A program made the position numbers and the translations under genes. Shown piece by piece: positions 47,891 through 59,661 of a stretch of 64,000 bases of DNA. The notes below the pieces were generated by a model. That model was given only the letters and a program-made list of their open reading frames with translations. It ran no database searches and had not been told where the DNA came from. The DNA comes from Microcebus murinus (Eukaryota > Chordata > Mammalia > Primates > Cheirogaleidae): assembly GCF_040939455.1 (NCBI RefSeq), contig NC_134110.1, positions 96,811,001 to 96,875,000 of the forward strand, written 5' to 3'. Position 1 is the stretch's first letter; each line of letters opens with the position of its first letter.

Positions 47891-49434
47891 AATACATTTT
47901 GACAGGTGATAATCTTTTCTCCTGGCATTAAAATTTGGAATAAGGAATTCCACCACTAAATTTTTTCTCAGTATAGACTTGCTAACAATGTAGTGAGTGC
48001 TTTCATTTTTTCCCCATCTGCAATTATTATGTATTTTCTTGACTTCATCATGATTCATATTGGTACCATGATTCATGTGGGTGCCAAAAGAAAAGCCATG
48101 TAATAGGTACCACATTTATTATTAGAAAAGCAAAAATGCTAAAATGCTTGAAAGAACATTTCACTTCAATGCCAATTTCAGCACCCAATCTAAGTTAACA
48201 TTTTTGTTTTTACTAAGTTTATACATTTTTCAAAACATATGCTTTTTCACAATTGGTTTGATTTTCATTTTATTTCTCAGCCAGCCCTTTATATAATAAG
48301 ATTGGCATCACAATCATGACTGTGTTTTTCATATCTAAGAGTTTGTTTTACTATTACCATTTTCAGCTAAGACTTATTTAATGTTCACATATATAACGTG
48401 GCCATCAGTCTATATTAAAAGAATAAATAAAAGTCACTTGAAATGTATCAAAAGTATATGGTTTTCTGAGTAGATTCACAGTTAATATTAATTGTGCTGA
48501 AAATAATACTGCAAACTTTTCGAATGGCACTTATTAATGGAATATTTTTGTTTTTGACAGCATATGATTTTGTAAGTGATCTGGTTGAAGACAGAAATGC
48601 TAAGAATGTGCAAGTATTATCTTACTGAGCAACAATGTAAGTGTTTCTCAGTGGTTCAGACATGTTACTCTTCTGTCATTTAGATCAAGAGTGGAGATCT
48701 TACTTATCCTTATCGTGCCTTCCTTTGATGTCACATGCGGGCATATACTAAGACAACCAGAGGGCTCAGTATTTATAGCTACTCTTAAAAATGATCATCT
48801 TCTAGCTCCTAAAGATACTAGAAATTGGATTCAGTTACTGGCCGTTCCCAAAGCATGACACAGATTTTTTTCATGCATCACGAATTCTGTCAGTTTCAGT
48901 CCATGAAGACAGAGAATGACTTCTCTGGGCTACATATCAGTGTTAAAAGCTTAATAAACTACCAAATGACATTCTTATTATGTTTTAAGTGCTTTCCTTA
49001 CATTTCCTAATTCAATCATGCTTAGCAGGGGAATAATTACTTCCTCAGTTGGAAGTTTTAATTAATAATTATGCTGAACCAAAACTTAGACTATGATACA
49101 TTTTAACACACACATGCACAGGTCTTGAGGTTGAAAAATTCCTTTTTTTTTTTTTTCAGATTTTCACTATCACTAAAAGAAAATTCTCTTGAAAAATATT
49201 TCAACAATGAGGCTTTGTGTTCAGTTGATACTGATAAGATATGACTGGATAGAAAGGAACATTTGGCTATGTTTTATATACATATTGTCAATCTGGAACC
49301 ATGTAGCTAAATTAAAGAAGGATCTCCATTTCAAAAATGATATTAACTCTTATATTCCCAGTGCATATTAGTAATAGGAAAACTCAGGGATCCTTGCTAT
49401 TATCATTATTTTATTCATTAACTTGATGCAGATT
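47891..49434. other. Repeat-poor AT-rich stretch, no gene seen
   Basis: No interspersed repeat is recognised apart from a poly-T at 49142-49156. Several short frames (60-75 codons) lie on both strands, none familiar. Confidence 0.35.
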
Positions 49435-49610
49435 TATTGGTATTTATTTATCAAAATATCATGCCAGGTACTATTCTAGCCACTGAGCACACAGCTATGA
49501 ATGAAGCAAAGCCCTATCTTCAAAAGTGCATATTCTGGACTGGGAAGTCCATCAATAAACAAGAGTAAAATCATACTCTATATTAGGTGATGAAGCTCAC
49601 AGAGGACTTT
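49435..49610 (+). mobile_element. L2 fragment
   Basis: L2 order on +: 'caggtactattctagccact' (49466), 'gagcacacagctatgaatga' (49485), 'tccatcaataaacaagagta'. Confidence 0.6.
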
Positions 49611-49939
49611 CACTCCAATCTGACCCTGTCTGGGCTCTCCTGACATTCTGCTTGGAGCTCTTCTTTCCTGGCACACATACTCACTCAGGAGGGTGAAAGC
49701 TGCTGGCCTGCCCTTTCCCATGTGTACCTGATGACTGTCTGCTGCCATTCCCTTGTCTCAGCTGCCACTGCAGCTACCCTTCAGAGCCGCACTCAGACCT
49801 ATCTGCCTGGGCCACTGCAGACACCTGTTCCACGTCCACCTGCTGCTGACGGAGCAGCGCCCATGTCGTTGTAGCCAGATCTGCTCCTTGCCTTGGATGA
49901 CACAGTTCTGGGAGTTTCAGCCCCTGCTCATCTAACCAA
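49611..49939. other. GC-richer unassigned block between two L2 fragments
   Basis: It stands out from the AT-rich surroundings ('gctgctgacggagcagcgcc' at 49842). No gene, repeat or CpG island is recognised; a 60-codon frame on + matches nothing. Confidence 0.35.
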
Positions 49940-50370
49940 CCTGACCTCCCAATGCTCTTTCACCTGCACAGCCAGCTCCAGGGCATGGCTTTCTTGCTTT
50001 CCTTTAAACTTCCTTAGCTCATTCCCAAAGCACACTCTATTTCTCTCATCCTCACGTGGTTGGCTCCTTTTCATTACCCAAATCTCAGCTCTAATATTAC
50101 CTCTTCGCAGAGGGCTTCTTTGGCCACGTGTATGTCCCCTTTCACATCACGTTATCAAGTTCTATTTTCTTTATTTATCATGATCTAGAATCACTGAGCG
50201 TCATCATTACTTGATTACTGTATGTCTCCCTGACTATAACACAGGTGCTGTAACAGAAGAGATCTTGTCTGTCTTGCTTGCTGTCGCATCCCTGGCACCT
50301 GGAACAGAGTCTGGGGCATAGTAGGCCCTCAGCACCTGTTTGCTAACTGAGTGAATTGAATGGTACTGCT
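49940..50370 (-). mobile_element. L2 3'-end fragment
   Basis: Reversed L2 tail: 'gcagagggcttctttggcca' (50107), 'atcttgtctgtcttgcttgc' (50261), 'gcatccctggcacctggaac' (50286), 'gcatagtaggccctcagcac'. Confidence 0.75.
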
Positions 50371-51004
50371 CCTGCACATTCTCTCTTCTAAGGATGGCCC
50401 CTGAGACCCCTCATTCTCATTCAAGTTGAGTATGAATCTTGTATCGTTCCAGAGGAGCAAAGTTGGACAGAATCATATACATTGAAGAGGAAAAAATTCC
50501 ATAGCTTGGAACAAGTCTGCACTTAAATAAGATGAAGACTTTCTCCAACTCTCTTTCCAAACTTTATCTGCACTGCCAAATATTTTTTACCTTAAAATTT
50601 TAATTCAATTATTATACTACATGGAAGTCTTCATTTTACTAGGCCGAATAATGCATTTCCTCTTTGATATCACATAGAGCATTGTATATATTTCTGCATA
50701 TTAAAGCATATGTGATAGTGACAATGAAGTGAGAAAAGAATAATTTTTAACTCACTGTTTCTAGGGGAGTGTATAATATGTTAACTAGAAAGGATCATTA
50801 AACTGTACAGTGGAACATCTGTTTTCAGGTTTGTCACCAAAAAGAAGTGACTATTTCCATCAAAGGAAATAAGAAATTCCATTACCTTTAATTCAATATA
50901 CAGGTAGCTTATCCCAAAGAAAAGGTACTGCCACTAGAGTATTTTAAGTTCAAAAGACAGAGTAATAGCATCATTCACAGGGTTTAAAAATGAGTCTATC
51001 TAGA
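50371..51004. other. Unclassified spacer
   Basis: AT-rich, nothing recognised. Confidence 0.3.
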
Positions 51005-52505
51005 AATGGCACAAACAAACAAAAAAAAAAAAACAAAGAAAGAATAGAAAAAGAAAGTGGACTTCATTAAAATTTTAAACTATTGCATGTCAAAGGATAT
51101 CATCAAGAAAGTGAAAAGTCACCCTATAGAATAAGAGAAAATATTTGTTAATTTTATGTCTGACAAGGGTCTATTATCCAAAATATATAAAGAACTCTTA
51201 CAACTCAACAACAAATAAGAAAACAATCCAATTTGAAAATTGAGCAACAGACTCAGATACACATTTCTCCAAAGAAGATATTCAAATGGCCAATAAGCAC
51301 ATGAAAACATACTCATCATTAGTCTTTAGGGAAATACAAATCAAAGCCACAATGAGGTACCACATCACACTCACTAGAGTGTCTAAGTTTTTTTAAAAAG
51401 AAAATGGAAAATAACAAGTGTTGATAAGGAGGTAGAGAAATTGGAACCCTTGCTGCTGAAAATGTAAAATGGGGCTGCCACTGTGGAAAACATTTTGGCA
51501 GTTCCTCAAAAAGTTAAACATAGAATTGCCATATGACTCCCAATTTCACTCCTAAGTATAGACCCAAAAGAATTGAAAACAAGGTCTCAAACTAGTACAT
51601 GTACACACATGTTCATAGCAACAATAGTCACAATAGCCAATTAGTGGAAACAGCCTAGTTTCCATCAATGGATGACTAAATAAACAAATGACAATATATA
51701 CCTAACATGGAATATTATTAATCTATAAAATAAATGAAGTTCTGATACATGCTGAAATATGAATGAACCTCCAAAACAGTGAAAGAAGCCAGACACAAAA
51801 GATCACATCTTGTATGATTATGTTTCTATTTATGTGAAATATCAAAAATATTAATGAATAACTACATAGAGAGAATGCAGATTGATGGTTGCCACGTGGG
51901 TAAGTCTGTTTGTGTGGCTATGAAGGAATGCTTGGGCTGGGAAATTTTTAAAGAAAAGAGGTTTATTTGGCTCACAGTTCCGAAGGCTATACAAGAAGCA
52001 TTGCGCCTGCACCTGCTCAGCTCCTGGTGAGGGCCCGGCTGCTCCCACTTTGGCAGAAGGTGAAAGGGGGCGGTGTGTGCAGAGATCACACTGCAAGAGA
52101 GAAAGCAGGAGAGAGAGAAAGAGGGGAGGTGCCGGGCTCTTTTAAGAATCAACTTTCCTGGGAACTAACAGAGAGCTTACTCACTACCATAAGGACAGCA
52201 CCAGGCCATTCATAAGGGATCCACCCCTATGACCGAGACCTCCCATTAGGCCCTGCCTCCAACATCTGGGATCAAATACCAACATGAGATTTGTAGGGGT
52301 CGAATATGAATATCCAAACTGTACCACTGGGAGATGGGAGAAAGGAAGGATGTGAAAACGGCTTAATAGGTAAAGTGTTCTACTTTGGAGTGATGGAAAT
52401 ATTTTGAAATTATATTATATGTGAATATACTAAATGCTACTGAATTTTTCACTTTAAAATGGCTAATTTTATGTTGTATGAACCTCATGTTAATTTTTCT
52501 CTTTC
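51005..52505 (+). mobile_element. L1 ORF2 C-terminal part and 3' UTR, split by an MST LTR
   Basis: On +: 'aagggtctattatccaaaat' (51166), 'ccaatttgaaaattgagcaa' (51228), 'tccaaagaagatattcaaat' (51270), 'tgccatatgactcccaattt' (51528). It is interrupted at 51900 inside the 3' UTR phrase 'gatggttgccacgtggg', resumes at about 52332 ('gatgggagaaaggaagg'), and ends with the 'ttcactttaaaatggctaat' (52449) tail region. Confidence 0.87.
51896..52331 (-). mobile_element. MST: MST-type MaLR solo LTR inserted in L1
   Basis: Body 51901-52326 is a reversed MST LTR: 'aaagaaaagaggtttatttg' (51952), 'ggctcacagttccgaaggct' (51970), 'cagctcctggtgagggcccg' (52019), 'gaggtgccgggctcttttaa' (52126), 'aggccattcataagggatcc' (52203). 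The flanking pentamers 'gtggg' (51896-51900) and 'ctggg' (52327-52331) fit an aged 5-bp target duplication, and removing the LTR restores continuous L1 text. Confidence 0.9.
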
Positions 52506-54280
52506 AAAAATAAGACAGAAAACCAGAAATGCCTAAGTAGAAAGCAATTGGCTCAAGCTCATTACTTAAGACCTGTACATTAAACCTTCATGTTGAAATG
52601 ATTCCTCTCTGGCTGGTACAGAAACCAGTATCTGAATCAAACCACCAATTGGGCAAAGAAAGCATTGCTCTCACATTCCTTACCAGGATCACCACCACCC
52701 CAGCTTTCTGATTAACTTAGTGACCACAGGGAAGAGGAAGCATTTCAGAAACATGGAGGCAGGGAGAACCTGGACTGAAGGAATTGCTCCTCTCTACAGG
52801 GGGCACCTTCTCAAGAGAAGAGCTACAGGCAGAGTCAGGGCAAGAAAGAGCCCTGGCGTTGAGCATCTCATACTTCATGGGGTCAGCAGGCTAAGAGCCA
52901 GACAGGGAGGGACTGAGGAGAAGTTTCTTTTATGGTGTGTACATATAAAGTTTATATATAGTATATAGAAACTTTCTTTACAGAATAGATCTGAGAATTA
53001 GGCTAGAAGCTGTTCATGCCACACAAGTGAGTATGAGTCCTGGAGCTGCCTTTTTAGCCTTGTTAGTCACCTTTCTCAGTGTGGGCAGGTGAACTCTTGA
53101 ATCTTTCCAAGAATGCAGGTGGGGGAGTACGGAAGATGAGAAGAAGTGACAATGAATAAAATGAAAGTGACAAAATAAAATAGACATAGTTGTATTTTAA
53201 AAATAAATTAAAATAACAAAATGTAAATTATAACAGTAGATATAGAAGCTATAATAAAAGATCTAATTGAAGAAAATGTTCTAGACAAAAATAGAGAGAC
53301 TGCAATGGCAAATTTTCAAGCAAATTTTATTTAAAATTTTCTTCACGTGACCTGAACCAGTTTACTTTTTTTAATTCCAAGGATTAAACAAAGATAATTT
53401 AGCATTAATTTAAAAAAATATTTTAAAAGGGAGAACAAAATCATCCTTATGTTTTTAGTGCAACAAATAAATGTCATGAGAACATAGAATAGTGTTCATA
53501 GAATTTTCAGCCAACAGGTTAACAACTAACAATTTTAAATAACCAATTAATTCTTTATGAATTAAAATAAAGTTTTCAGACCAGCAGAAACTCAAAATAT
53601 GTGCCATTTACATGAAATTTTTGGAAAAAAGCTTGAATACATATCTCATGTGTTAATCAGAACAAAAATATCAAGACAGAGGTTTTGGTATAATAGACTA
53701 GTAGTAAACATAAAAATAAGTTAAAAAGAATTAAATCTAAATATTTTTATATAAATGGCTATAAAATTGGAAGTAAATATCTAAACTATTTTCAGAAGAA
53801 AATCTATGTACTAGAAAACCACCAAATTGAATAAAATTATATGGTCCCACATACCCTGAGGCAAGATGAAAAAATATCCCACAATGGTCATAATCTTTGT
53901 TAAAAGACAAAAAAATTAGTTTGCAATGCTTATCAGAGACAAATGATATAAAGAGTATAAGACATTTGTAAACACAAAAGAGAAGTAATGGCATTGTTAG
54001 TTTCAGACACATTGTAATTAATTCCCAGCTAAAAGTATTGAAGCAAAGAGGGGTATATAAATATCAAAGGATATATAACAGTTATGCACAAAATATGCTA
54101 TATACAGAATAACATGATATCACAGGATCTAAAACGCTTGTCTTGGAAAAACAAACTGAAACCAAGAGACTTTATATGTTTCTCTTGTTCTGTATCAGAT
54201 CAAAAAGGCCAACAGTGTAGATACAGAATTTGGTATTATAATATATATGTCTATTGAATTTTGTACCATGAGCATATTAT
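52506..54280. other. Unclassified sequence, no gene seen
   Basis: 52600-52960 is GC-moderate with an 82-codon frame on + that resembles no known protein. 53140-54280 is very AT-rich, perhaps old L1 5' text, but I cannot anchor it. Confidence 0.3.
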
Positions 54281-54622
54281 ATGGTCATGTAACACTGATT
54301 GACAAGGGCACATTCTGAGAAATGTATCATTATGCCATTTCATCATTGTGTGAACATCACGGGAGTACACTTACACAAACCTAGATGACGTAGCCTACTA
54401 CACACCTAGGCTATATGTATGCTATGGCCTGTTGCTTCTAGATTGTAGATCTGTATAGGATGTTACTATACTGAATACTTTAGGCAATTGCAACACAATG
54501 TGAAGTATCTGTATATCTAAACATAGAAAAGGTACAGTAAAAATACAGTATTATAATTTTATGGGGCCACTATTCCACATGTTATCTGCTGTTAACCAAA
54601 ATCGTTACGGAGCACATGACTG
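54281..54622. mobile_element. Nonautonomous DNA-transposon remnant with inverted ends
   Basis: The left end 'tggtcatgtaacac' and the right end reversed 'cagtcatgtgctcc' are inverted matches. The interior has 'cctactacacacctaggcta' (54392), 'ttactatactgaatacttta' (54463) and 'acatagaaaaggtacagtaa' (54521), a layout I know from a common ancient primate family whose name I cannot recall with certainty. No transposase. About 340 bp. Confidence 0.65.
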
Positions 54623-54717
54623 TGTTTTGTTTTCAAAAGTTTATGGAGCATTTACAAAAATTTAGGTAGCAAACAAAATTTAGAAATCTCAATGTATTCC
54701 AAAATGATTTAAATGAA

Positions 54718-55190
54718 GAGTGTTAATTTTATGTGTCAACTAGACTGGGCTAAGGGATGTCCAGATAGCTGGTAAAACATTTCTGGGAGGGTTTGTGAGG
54801 GTGTCTCTAGAGGACATTAGCATTTGAATTGTAGACTCAGTATAGAAGATACATATACCCTCACCAACCTTGGCAGTCATCAGCCAATCCATTGAGGGCC
54901 AGAATAGAACAAAAAGGTGGAAGTAGGTCAATTCTTTCTCTCTTTTTGAACTGGAACACCTATTATCTCCTGCCCTGGAACACGAAAGCTCCTTTTTCTC
55001 GGACCTTTAGACCCTGGGACTTAAACCTGTGGTCCATCACCAACCCTCCAAACAATCTCAGGCCTTTAGCCTCCAAATGAATTACAACATGGACTGTCCT
55101 CGTTCTTCAGTTTACAGAAGGCTTGTTCATGGGACTTCTTGGTCTCCATAATACAATTCCCATGAGCCAATTCACATAATAATCTATGTG
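54718..55190 (+). mobile_element. ERVL/MaLR-class solo LTR, 3' truncated
   Basis: Order on +: 'ttttatgtgtcaactagact' (54727), 'agggatgtccagatagctgg' (54753), 'gggagggtttgtgagggtgt' (54785), 'agccaatccattgagggcca' (54882), 'gtctccataatacaattccc' (55142), 'atgagccaattcacataata' (55163). I know this as a common mammalian LTR of the ERVL group; the exact family is unassigned. The 3' end after the AATAA region is missing. Confidence 0.7.
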
Positions 55191-55259
55191 ACAGATAGCA
55201 GAGCAGGGAAAAAAGTGAGGAACATATCTGAGAGCAGACAAGCAATTTCCTGGCATTGT

Positions 55260-56650
55260 TAGATACCCCTGCTATCTATTTTTCCATCCATTCATCTTTC
55301 TGTGTCCTTATGTTTTGGATGTTGTAATTTATCACAGTTTACATTGTCACCTATCATTTTGCTTTTGTTTAAAGTCTGATAACTTCTAGATGAATATTTG
55401 TATTTTTAAAAAATATTTTCATAGGGTTATTTTGGATTTATTGAGTATTTTGTGGCTTCTTCCTCATCCTGTATTTTTGCTCTGCTAATTCGGAAAAATA
55501 CCTCCCTGTATCTCATCATCCTTCTGAGATCATTTTACTGTTACCTGAAGTATGAGATGTTTCCTTTGGTGTATTCTTCTTTAGCAACAAGCCCTTTTAT
55601 TTTTATTGGCCTGAAATATATTTTTTAATCATCATCTGGAAAGGTAATTCAGGGTTGACAGTTATTTTTGCCAAGTACTTTTATTCTAGTTTTTGTTGCA
55701 GTTGAGAAGCCAACCTTTCATTGCTTTTCCTATATAGGTGATCTGTCTTTTTCTCTCTGGCTACTCTTAAGATCTCATTGCCTTTGGTGTTTTGCCATTT
55801 CATTAAGATGTGCCTACATATCTTGAGCCTATCTTCTAAAGCCAGTATCATAAGCAGTTAAGAGCATGAACTCTGGAGCCAGAGTACTCCTATAATTTCC
55901 TAGCTGGGAACCTTGGGCATATTATTTAAGTTTTCTGTTTCTCAATTAACCTCACATGTGAGAATTAAAAGAGTTGATATATACAAATTGCTCCAAAGTC
56001 TGTCTGGGTTGTGTTAAACACTTTCTCTCTGTTTTTTTTAAACCTTTACTTTTAATCTTTTTTTGCTTGGTTATCTAGTAATTCACTGGGCTCTCCAAAT
56101 CTAAGGTTCATTGTCTCCCAATATGTATATATTTAAATATTTCTTCTCCCTCATTCTTTCTGTTTTATCCTAAAACACTAATTAAATATTTATTAGAGTG
56201 TTTCATTCTATCAAACAAGTCTCTTACTCTCTCATGTTTTCAGACAGCTCTTCTAGTTAGCTGATTCTTTTTACAACTGTTTAACCAGTCCATTCAGACT
56301 CTGATTTAATTTCTAGGATCTTTATGTTTTTAATCAAAAATCTCACTGATCAATTTTGGTTTTCTCGTTTTCTTTTGCCAAACTTTTAATACTATCTTTT
56401 TTAAAAGTTATGTTAAACATATCATTTAATATTTTTATCAGATAATTCTAACAGCTAGTTATTAAAGATCTGATTCTGTAGTTTTTTGCTTAGTGTAACC
56501 CTCAGGTAGCTTGGTAGCCAATATGTCTAGAGACGTGTCTTGGGATGTCAGCTGTGGAAATTCCTTGAGGCTGGTTTTTAAATGCATTTCTTCAGAGAGG
56601 ATTTGCTTTTGCATCTTCTGGATGTGGGTATAAGGCCTTAAATTAAGATT
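55260..56650 (-). mobile_element. Old L1M 5' UTR/ORF1 region, reversed, interrupted by a MIR
   Basis: Reversed L1M 5' text: 'tttttctctctggctactct' (55748), 'gatctcattgcctttggtgt' (55772), 'cattaagatgtgcctacata' (55801), then after a MIR 'tctcttactctctcatgttt' (56220), and the 5' UTR part at 56470-56650. It complements the 3'-end L1 pieces on - further right (57555 onward) but is not contiguous with them. Confidence 0.6.
55845..55995 (-). mobile_element. MIR: MIR in L1M
   Basis: Reads as a reversed MIR: 'agagcatgaactctggagcc' (55861), 'ggaaccttgggcatattatt' (55907), 'taagttttctgtttctcaat' (55927), 'gagaattaaaagagttgata' (55960). Its position interrupts the L1M 5' text. Confidence 0.75.
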
Positions 56651-57420
56651 CAATATTATGTGCTGCCTTGATAGAAACTTGGAGGATGCAAATGGCCAAA
56701 TTTCCTTCCCGAATCTACTCCCTTTGGGTAAGGTCCCCTAGCCAAAAAAACCCTACGTATCCAAGAGATCAAATACAGTGCCTGCCTACTCCCAAATGGT
56801 GGGCTTTAGTTTCCTGCCAGTAGGCAGAATTATTCAAACAAGCCAACCACAACCTCTTACAGGAACCAGGATTCACCTCACCCTCTGAATGCTACAAGGA
56901 CTGCCTCCTACAGGCCCTGCTTGTTCACTCTGTTCGCAAGGACCACCTCCACGTGACCCTGTATGGCACAATACCTTCCTCCCCCAGGCCGTGAATGTAG
57001 ATCTCCTCTGTGCAGGTGTGTTCAGCCATCTTCATATCCCTATGGTGGGCGGGAGACTCTCCCTTATCACCAGATTGAAGAGAAAGAAATAAAACTATAA
57101 GCTCTGAGGACATTACCGCCCTGTAACACTTCTACTACATTTCTATCTTGGAAATTTTGGAGACGCATTTACATGTTTATTTCCTATCCCCTACACACAG
57201 GACTTACTAAACCCACTCAACGCAACCCCCAAGTGAAATACTAACTCCTGTGTTCACTTGCACCATACTTTCTCCAATCTCTCCTTTTCTTGCCCTTTCT
57301 GACTTGTAAGGAATTTTTTCCTTGGCAGAAACTTTGTCATGCATTAAAAATATTTCTGTTTATATATTTTATAAAGCTGCTTTTTTTTTTTTGCTATGCA
57401 AGGAGAGATTTTCTGAACAT
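56651..57420. other. Unassigned block; 56790-57160 possibly an LTR
   Basis: 56830-57090 is GC-richer, ends with an 'aaagaaataaaact' polyadenylation-like signal (57084) and is about the size of an LTR, but I recognise no family. The opposing 62- and 67-codon frames here are not supported. 57161-57420 is unassigned, with poly-T at 57381-57392. Confidence 0.25.
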
Positions 57421-57421
57421 T

Positions 57422-57457
57422 TCTCTCTCTCTCTCTTCCTCACACACACACACACAG
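57422..57457. repeat. (CT)n(CA)n compound microsatellite
   Basis: A TC run (57422-57436) is followed by a CA run (57440-57456). Confidence 0.95.
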
Positions 57458-57554
57458 CCAGAATACAAAACTTAACTTGAAACTTTCTGCATGTGATTAA
57501 ATGTTCTCCAAGCCTGTGATTATTATTGGTTTCACAGCATTTAATCATAGCAAT

Positions 57555-57935
57555 GCAACAATTCTATTTTCAGACAATATTTCAAAAATCTTAATACTCT
57601 TAAAATTATAAATAATGCTGCAACTACAAGAAGGTATATAAAAGTCTTTGTATCTCTGATAATTTGTGTAAAATAGATTCTTGGATATGTTATTATCTTG
57701 ACAAAGGGTATGCACTCTTTTGAGCTCTTGATACATTTTGCCAAATTGCTTTCTAGAAAGGTTGTAGCAATTTACAATTCACTGCAGTGTGTGATAGGTG
57801 AAAAGCGATGTATCATAGGTGATTTAATGTGCATTTCCTGATTACTCATGAGGTTGAACATTAACTGAGTGTGCTATATGTTTAACCAATTCCCTTGTAA
57901 GTATATCAGGTGATTTTAATCATTCAGTTTGGCTC
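57555..57935 (-). mobile_element. Old L1M ORF2-end fragment
   Basis: Reversed L1M text: 'aataatgctgcaactacaag' (57611), 'ttgacaaagggtatgcactc' (57698), 'ttgccaaattgctttctaga' (57738), 'aatgtgcatttcctgattac' (57826), 'catgaggttgaacattaact'. Confidence 0.75.
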
Positions 57936-58837
57936 TTTGTTCATTTCCTCACTCAAAATATTTGTACATCTTACTCTAAGCATAGAGCAGTGTTAAAAGG
58001 AAGAATGAGCTGACCAGCTCAGCATACTTCAATACCTATGGAATAACTGGCATACAAGGGAACGATTATGTAATGATACAAGGAAATGTAGCAGCAAATG
58101 AAGGCTTCTCAGCAAACACTCGGCTCTACAAAAGAAGAGATCCTTATTTCACTGTTTTGAGTAATCAGAATAAGCCTTAATGAAATTTCATGCTTTATAC
58201 TGGAAAGGAAAATACTATATTGAAATCTGACTTTAAATGATCTTTAATTTGGCTATTTTACAGTTAATATTGTCTTCTACTCCAGGGTTTCTTTGGAACT
58301 GTTCGGCATTTATTATTTGCTGTCCCAACATTTTGCTTAACATCGTTGCTTATTTCCATTGTCTTTGGAAGAGGATCTGCTAATTGTCACCTAAAGGAAT
58401 TTGGAGGTATAATTTGATCAACTACTAACAATTTAATACACTAATAGAATCATCAGCTTTTCTTTTAGTTTTATTCATCACATTCATATAAAATCAACCT
58501 CTTCTGCCTAAAAAAAAATTATTTCCATATGAGGGATCCCTTGGAACAGTCATTCATTTGTCTTCCTGTTGTGCTGTCATAACTATTCATAATAACTTCT
58601 CGTCACGGTGAAAGCCGCTCATGTGAAAACGTGATATGTGAGCGGCCATCTCAATGAAACTGTGTGATATCTCCACCAAGATGGTCCTTTAAACCCCAGA
58701 TAAACAGTTTTATGTCTCCTCACTCCCTTTATATCCAGAGCCAGAGGGTCAGTCAAGCCGGTATGCTGCAGGCAAGGATAGAAACAGATGTACACATCTC
58801 ATTGGTCTGAGGGACCAGCTCCAGAGGACTAATGGGG
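57936..58837. other. Repeat-poor stretch with a GC-rich hairpin
   Basis: No repeat family is recognised. 58250-58780 has mixed composition with long non-repetitive text and an 8-bp inverted repeat (58614-58621/58639-58646). It could be conserved noncoding DNA. No open frame. Confidence 0.35.
58614..58646. other. Inverted repeat (hairpin), 8-bp stem, 17-nt loop
   Basis: The arms 'gccgctca' (58614-58621) and 'tgagcggc' (58639-58646) are perfect complements. They hold CpG dinucleotides in an otherwise CpG-poor area. Function unknown. Confidence 0.7.
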
Positions 58838-59003
58838 AAAAAATACATACAAATATAATATATATTACATATTTATATTTTACAGTATACAAGTATATAT
58901 GTTTATATTTTAATATTACATATATACTATTATTAGTTTTATTTTATTATATATACTACTATTAGTATATATATAATATAAAAATATAAATACATATATA
59001 CTT
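58838..59003. repeat. AT-rich low-complexity tract with palindromes
   Basis: TA/TAT-type text with almost no G or C. It contains a perfect 11-bp inverted repeat with a 4-nt loop (58948-58958/58963-58973). Confidence 0.9.
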
Positions 59004-59262
59004 CCACTTATAAAATAAAAACAGGTAAGATCTAGTGCAGGGAAAAAGTAGAGTATCTGTTAAGAAACAGTTTATGTAACAAATAATCTTGTTTTGTGAT
59101 AATAATTTCTACACCACTTTCCACCATACACTGGCTTCCTAAAGGGTCTGTTTACTTTGGAAATTGCCCGAGCTAAGAAGTGTCTTTCCTAATCTCAGTC
59201 ACTACAGGCTCAATCCCGGGATATGATGGGCTATCAGAGTACCCTACACATTTATGGCGATT

Positions 59263-59661
59263 TTAGCACATTGACTGCCACACTAGAAAAAAAAAAAAAA
59301 AAACTTTTTTCTTGGGGCCATGGTGTTTTATTACAAAATAGAATAAAAACTTCGAAAACAAAATTATCTTTTCTAATTTAATGAAAAATTTGTGTTTTTT
59401 TTATTGTTTTCTGTGCATGAGTTACATGCAATTAAATTGTCAATTGTAACAATAAGAACATCAACAAGATTTTCACAAACCAACTGCAGGGGTTTGCACA
59501 GGGGGCCAGCCATCACCTAACATGTATATTACAGCGTGGTAGCGGGAGTGGCCTGCGCACCACTGGCTCCCAGGTGAAAAGCTGTATGAGTTACATATGC
59601 TTTCCCCCGGCTCAAAACTAGTGTGAGTTAAGTACAATTCACAAAGCAATTAATGTGTTAA
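59263..59661. mobile_element. Candidate piggyBac-like nonautonomous element (TTAA-type flanks)
   Basis: Body 59267-59657 (391 bp). The left end reads 'cacattgactgcca'; the right end reversed reads 'cacattaattgctt'. Ten of the first twelve bases agree and both differences are transitions. The flanks are 'ttag' (59263-59266) and 'ttaa' (59658-59661), close to the TTAA duplication of piggyBac elements. There is no transposase frame. The interior has a poly-A (59286-59303) and a GC-richer part (59490-59620). piggyBac relatives are reported from mouse lemur, which makes this plausible; the family assignment is inference. Confidence 0.45.

Noticed and set aside
49611..49939. CpG island or promoter
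   Set aside because: GC content is raised only moderately, with few CpGs and no TATA/initiator arrangement.
56790..57160. Named LTR family
   Set aside because: Size and an AATAAA-like signal fit an LTR, but I cannot recognise the family or its ends.
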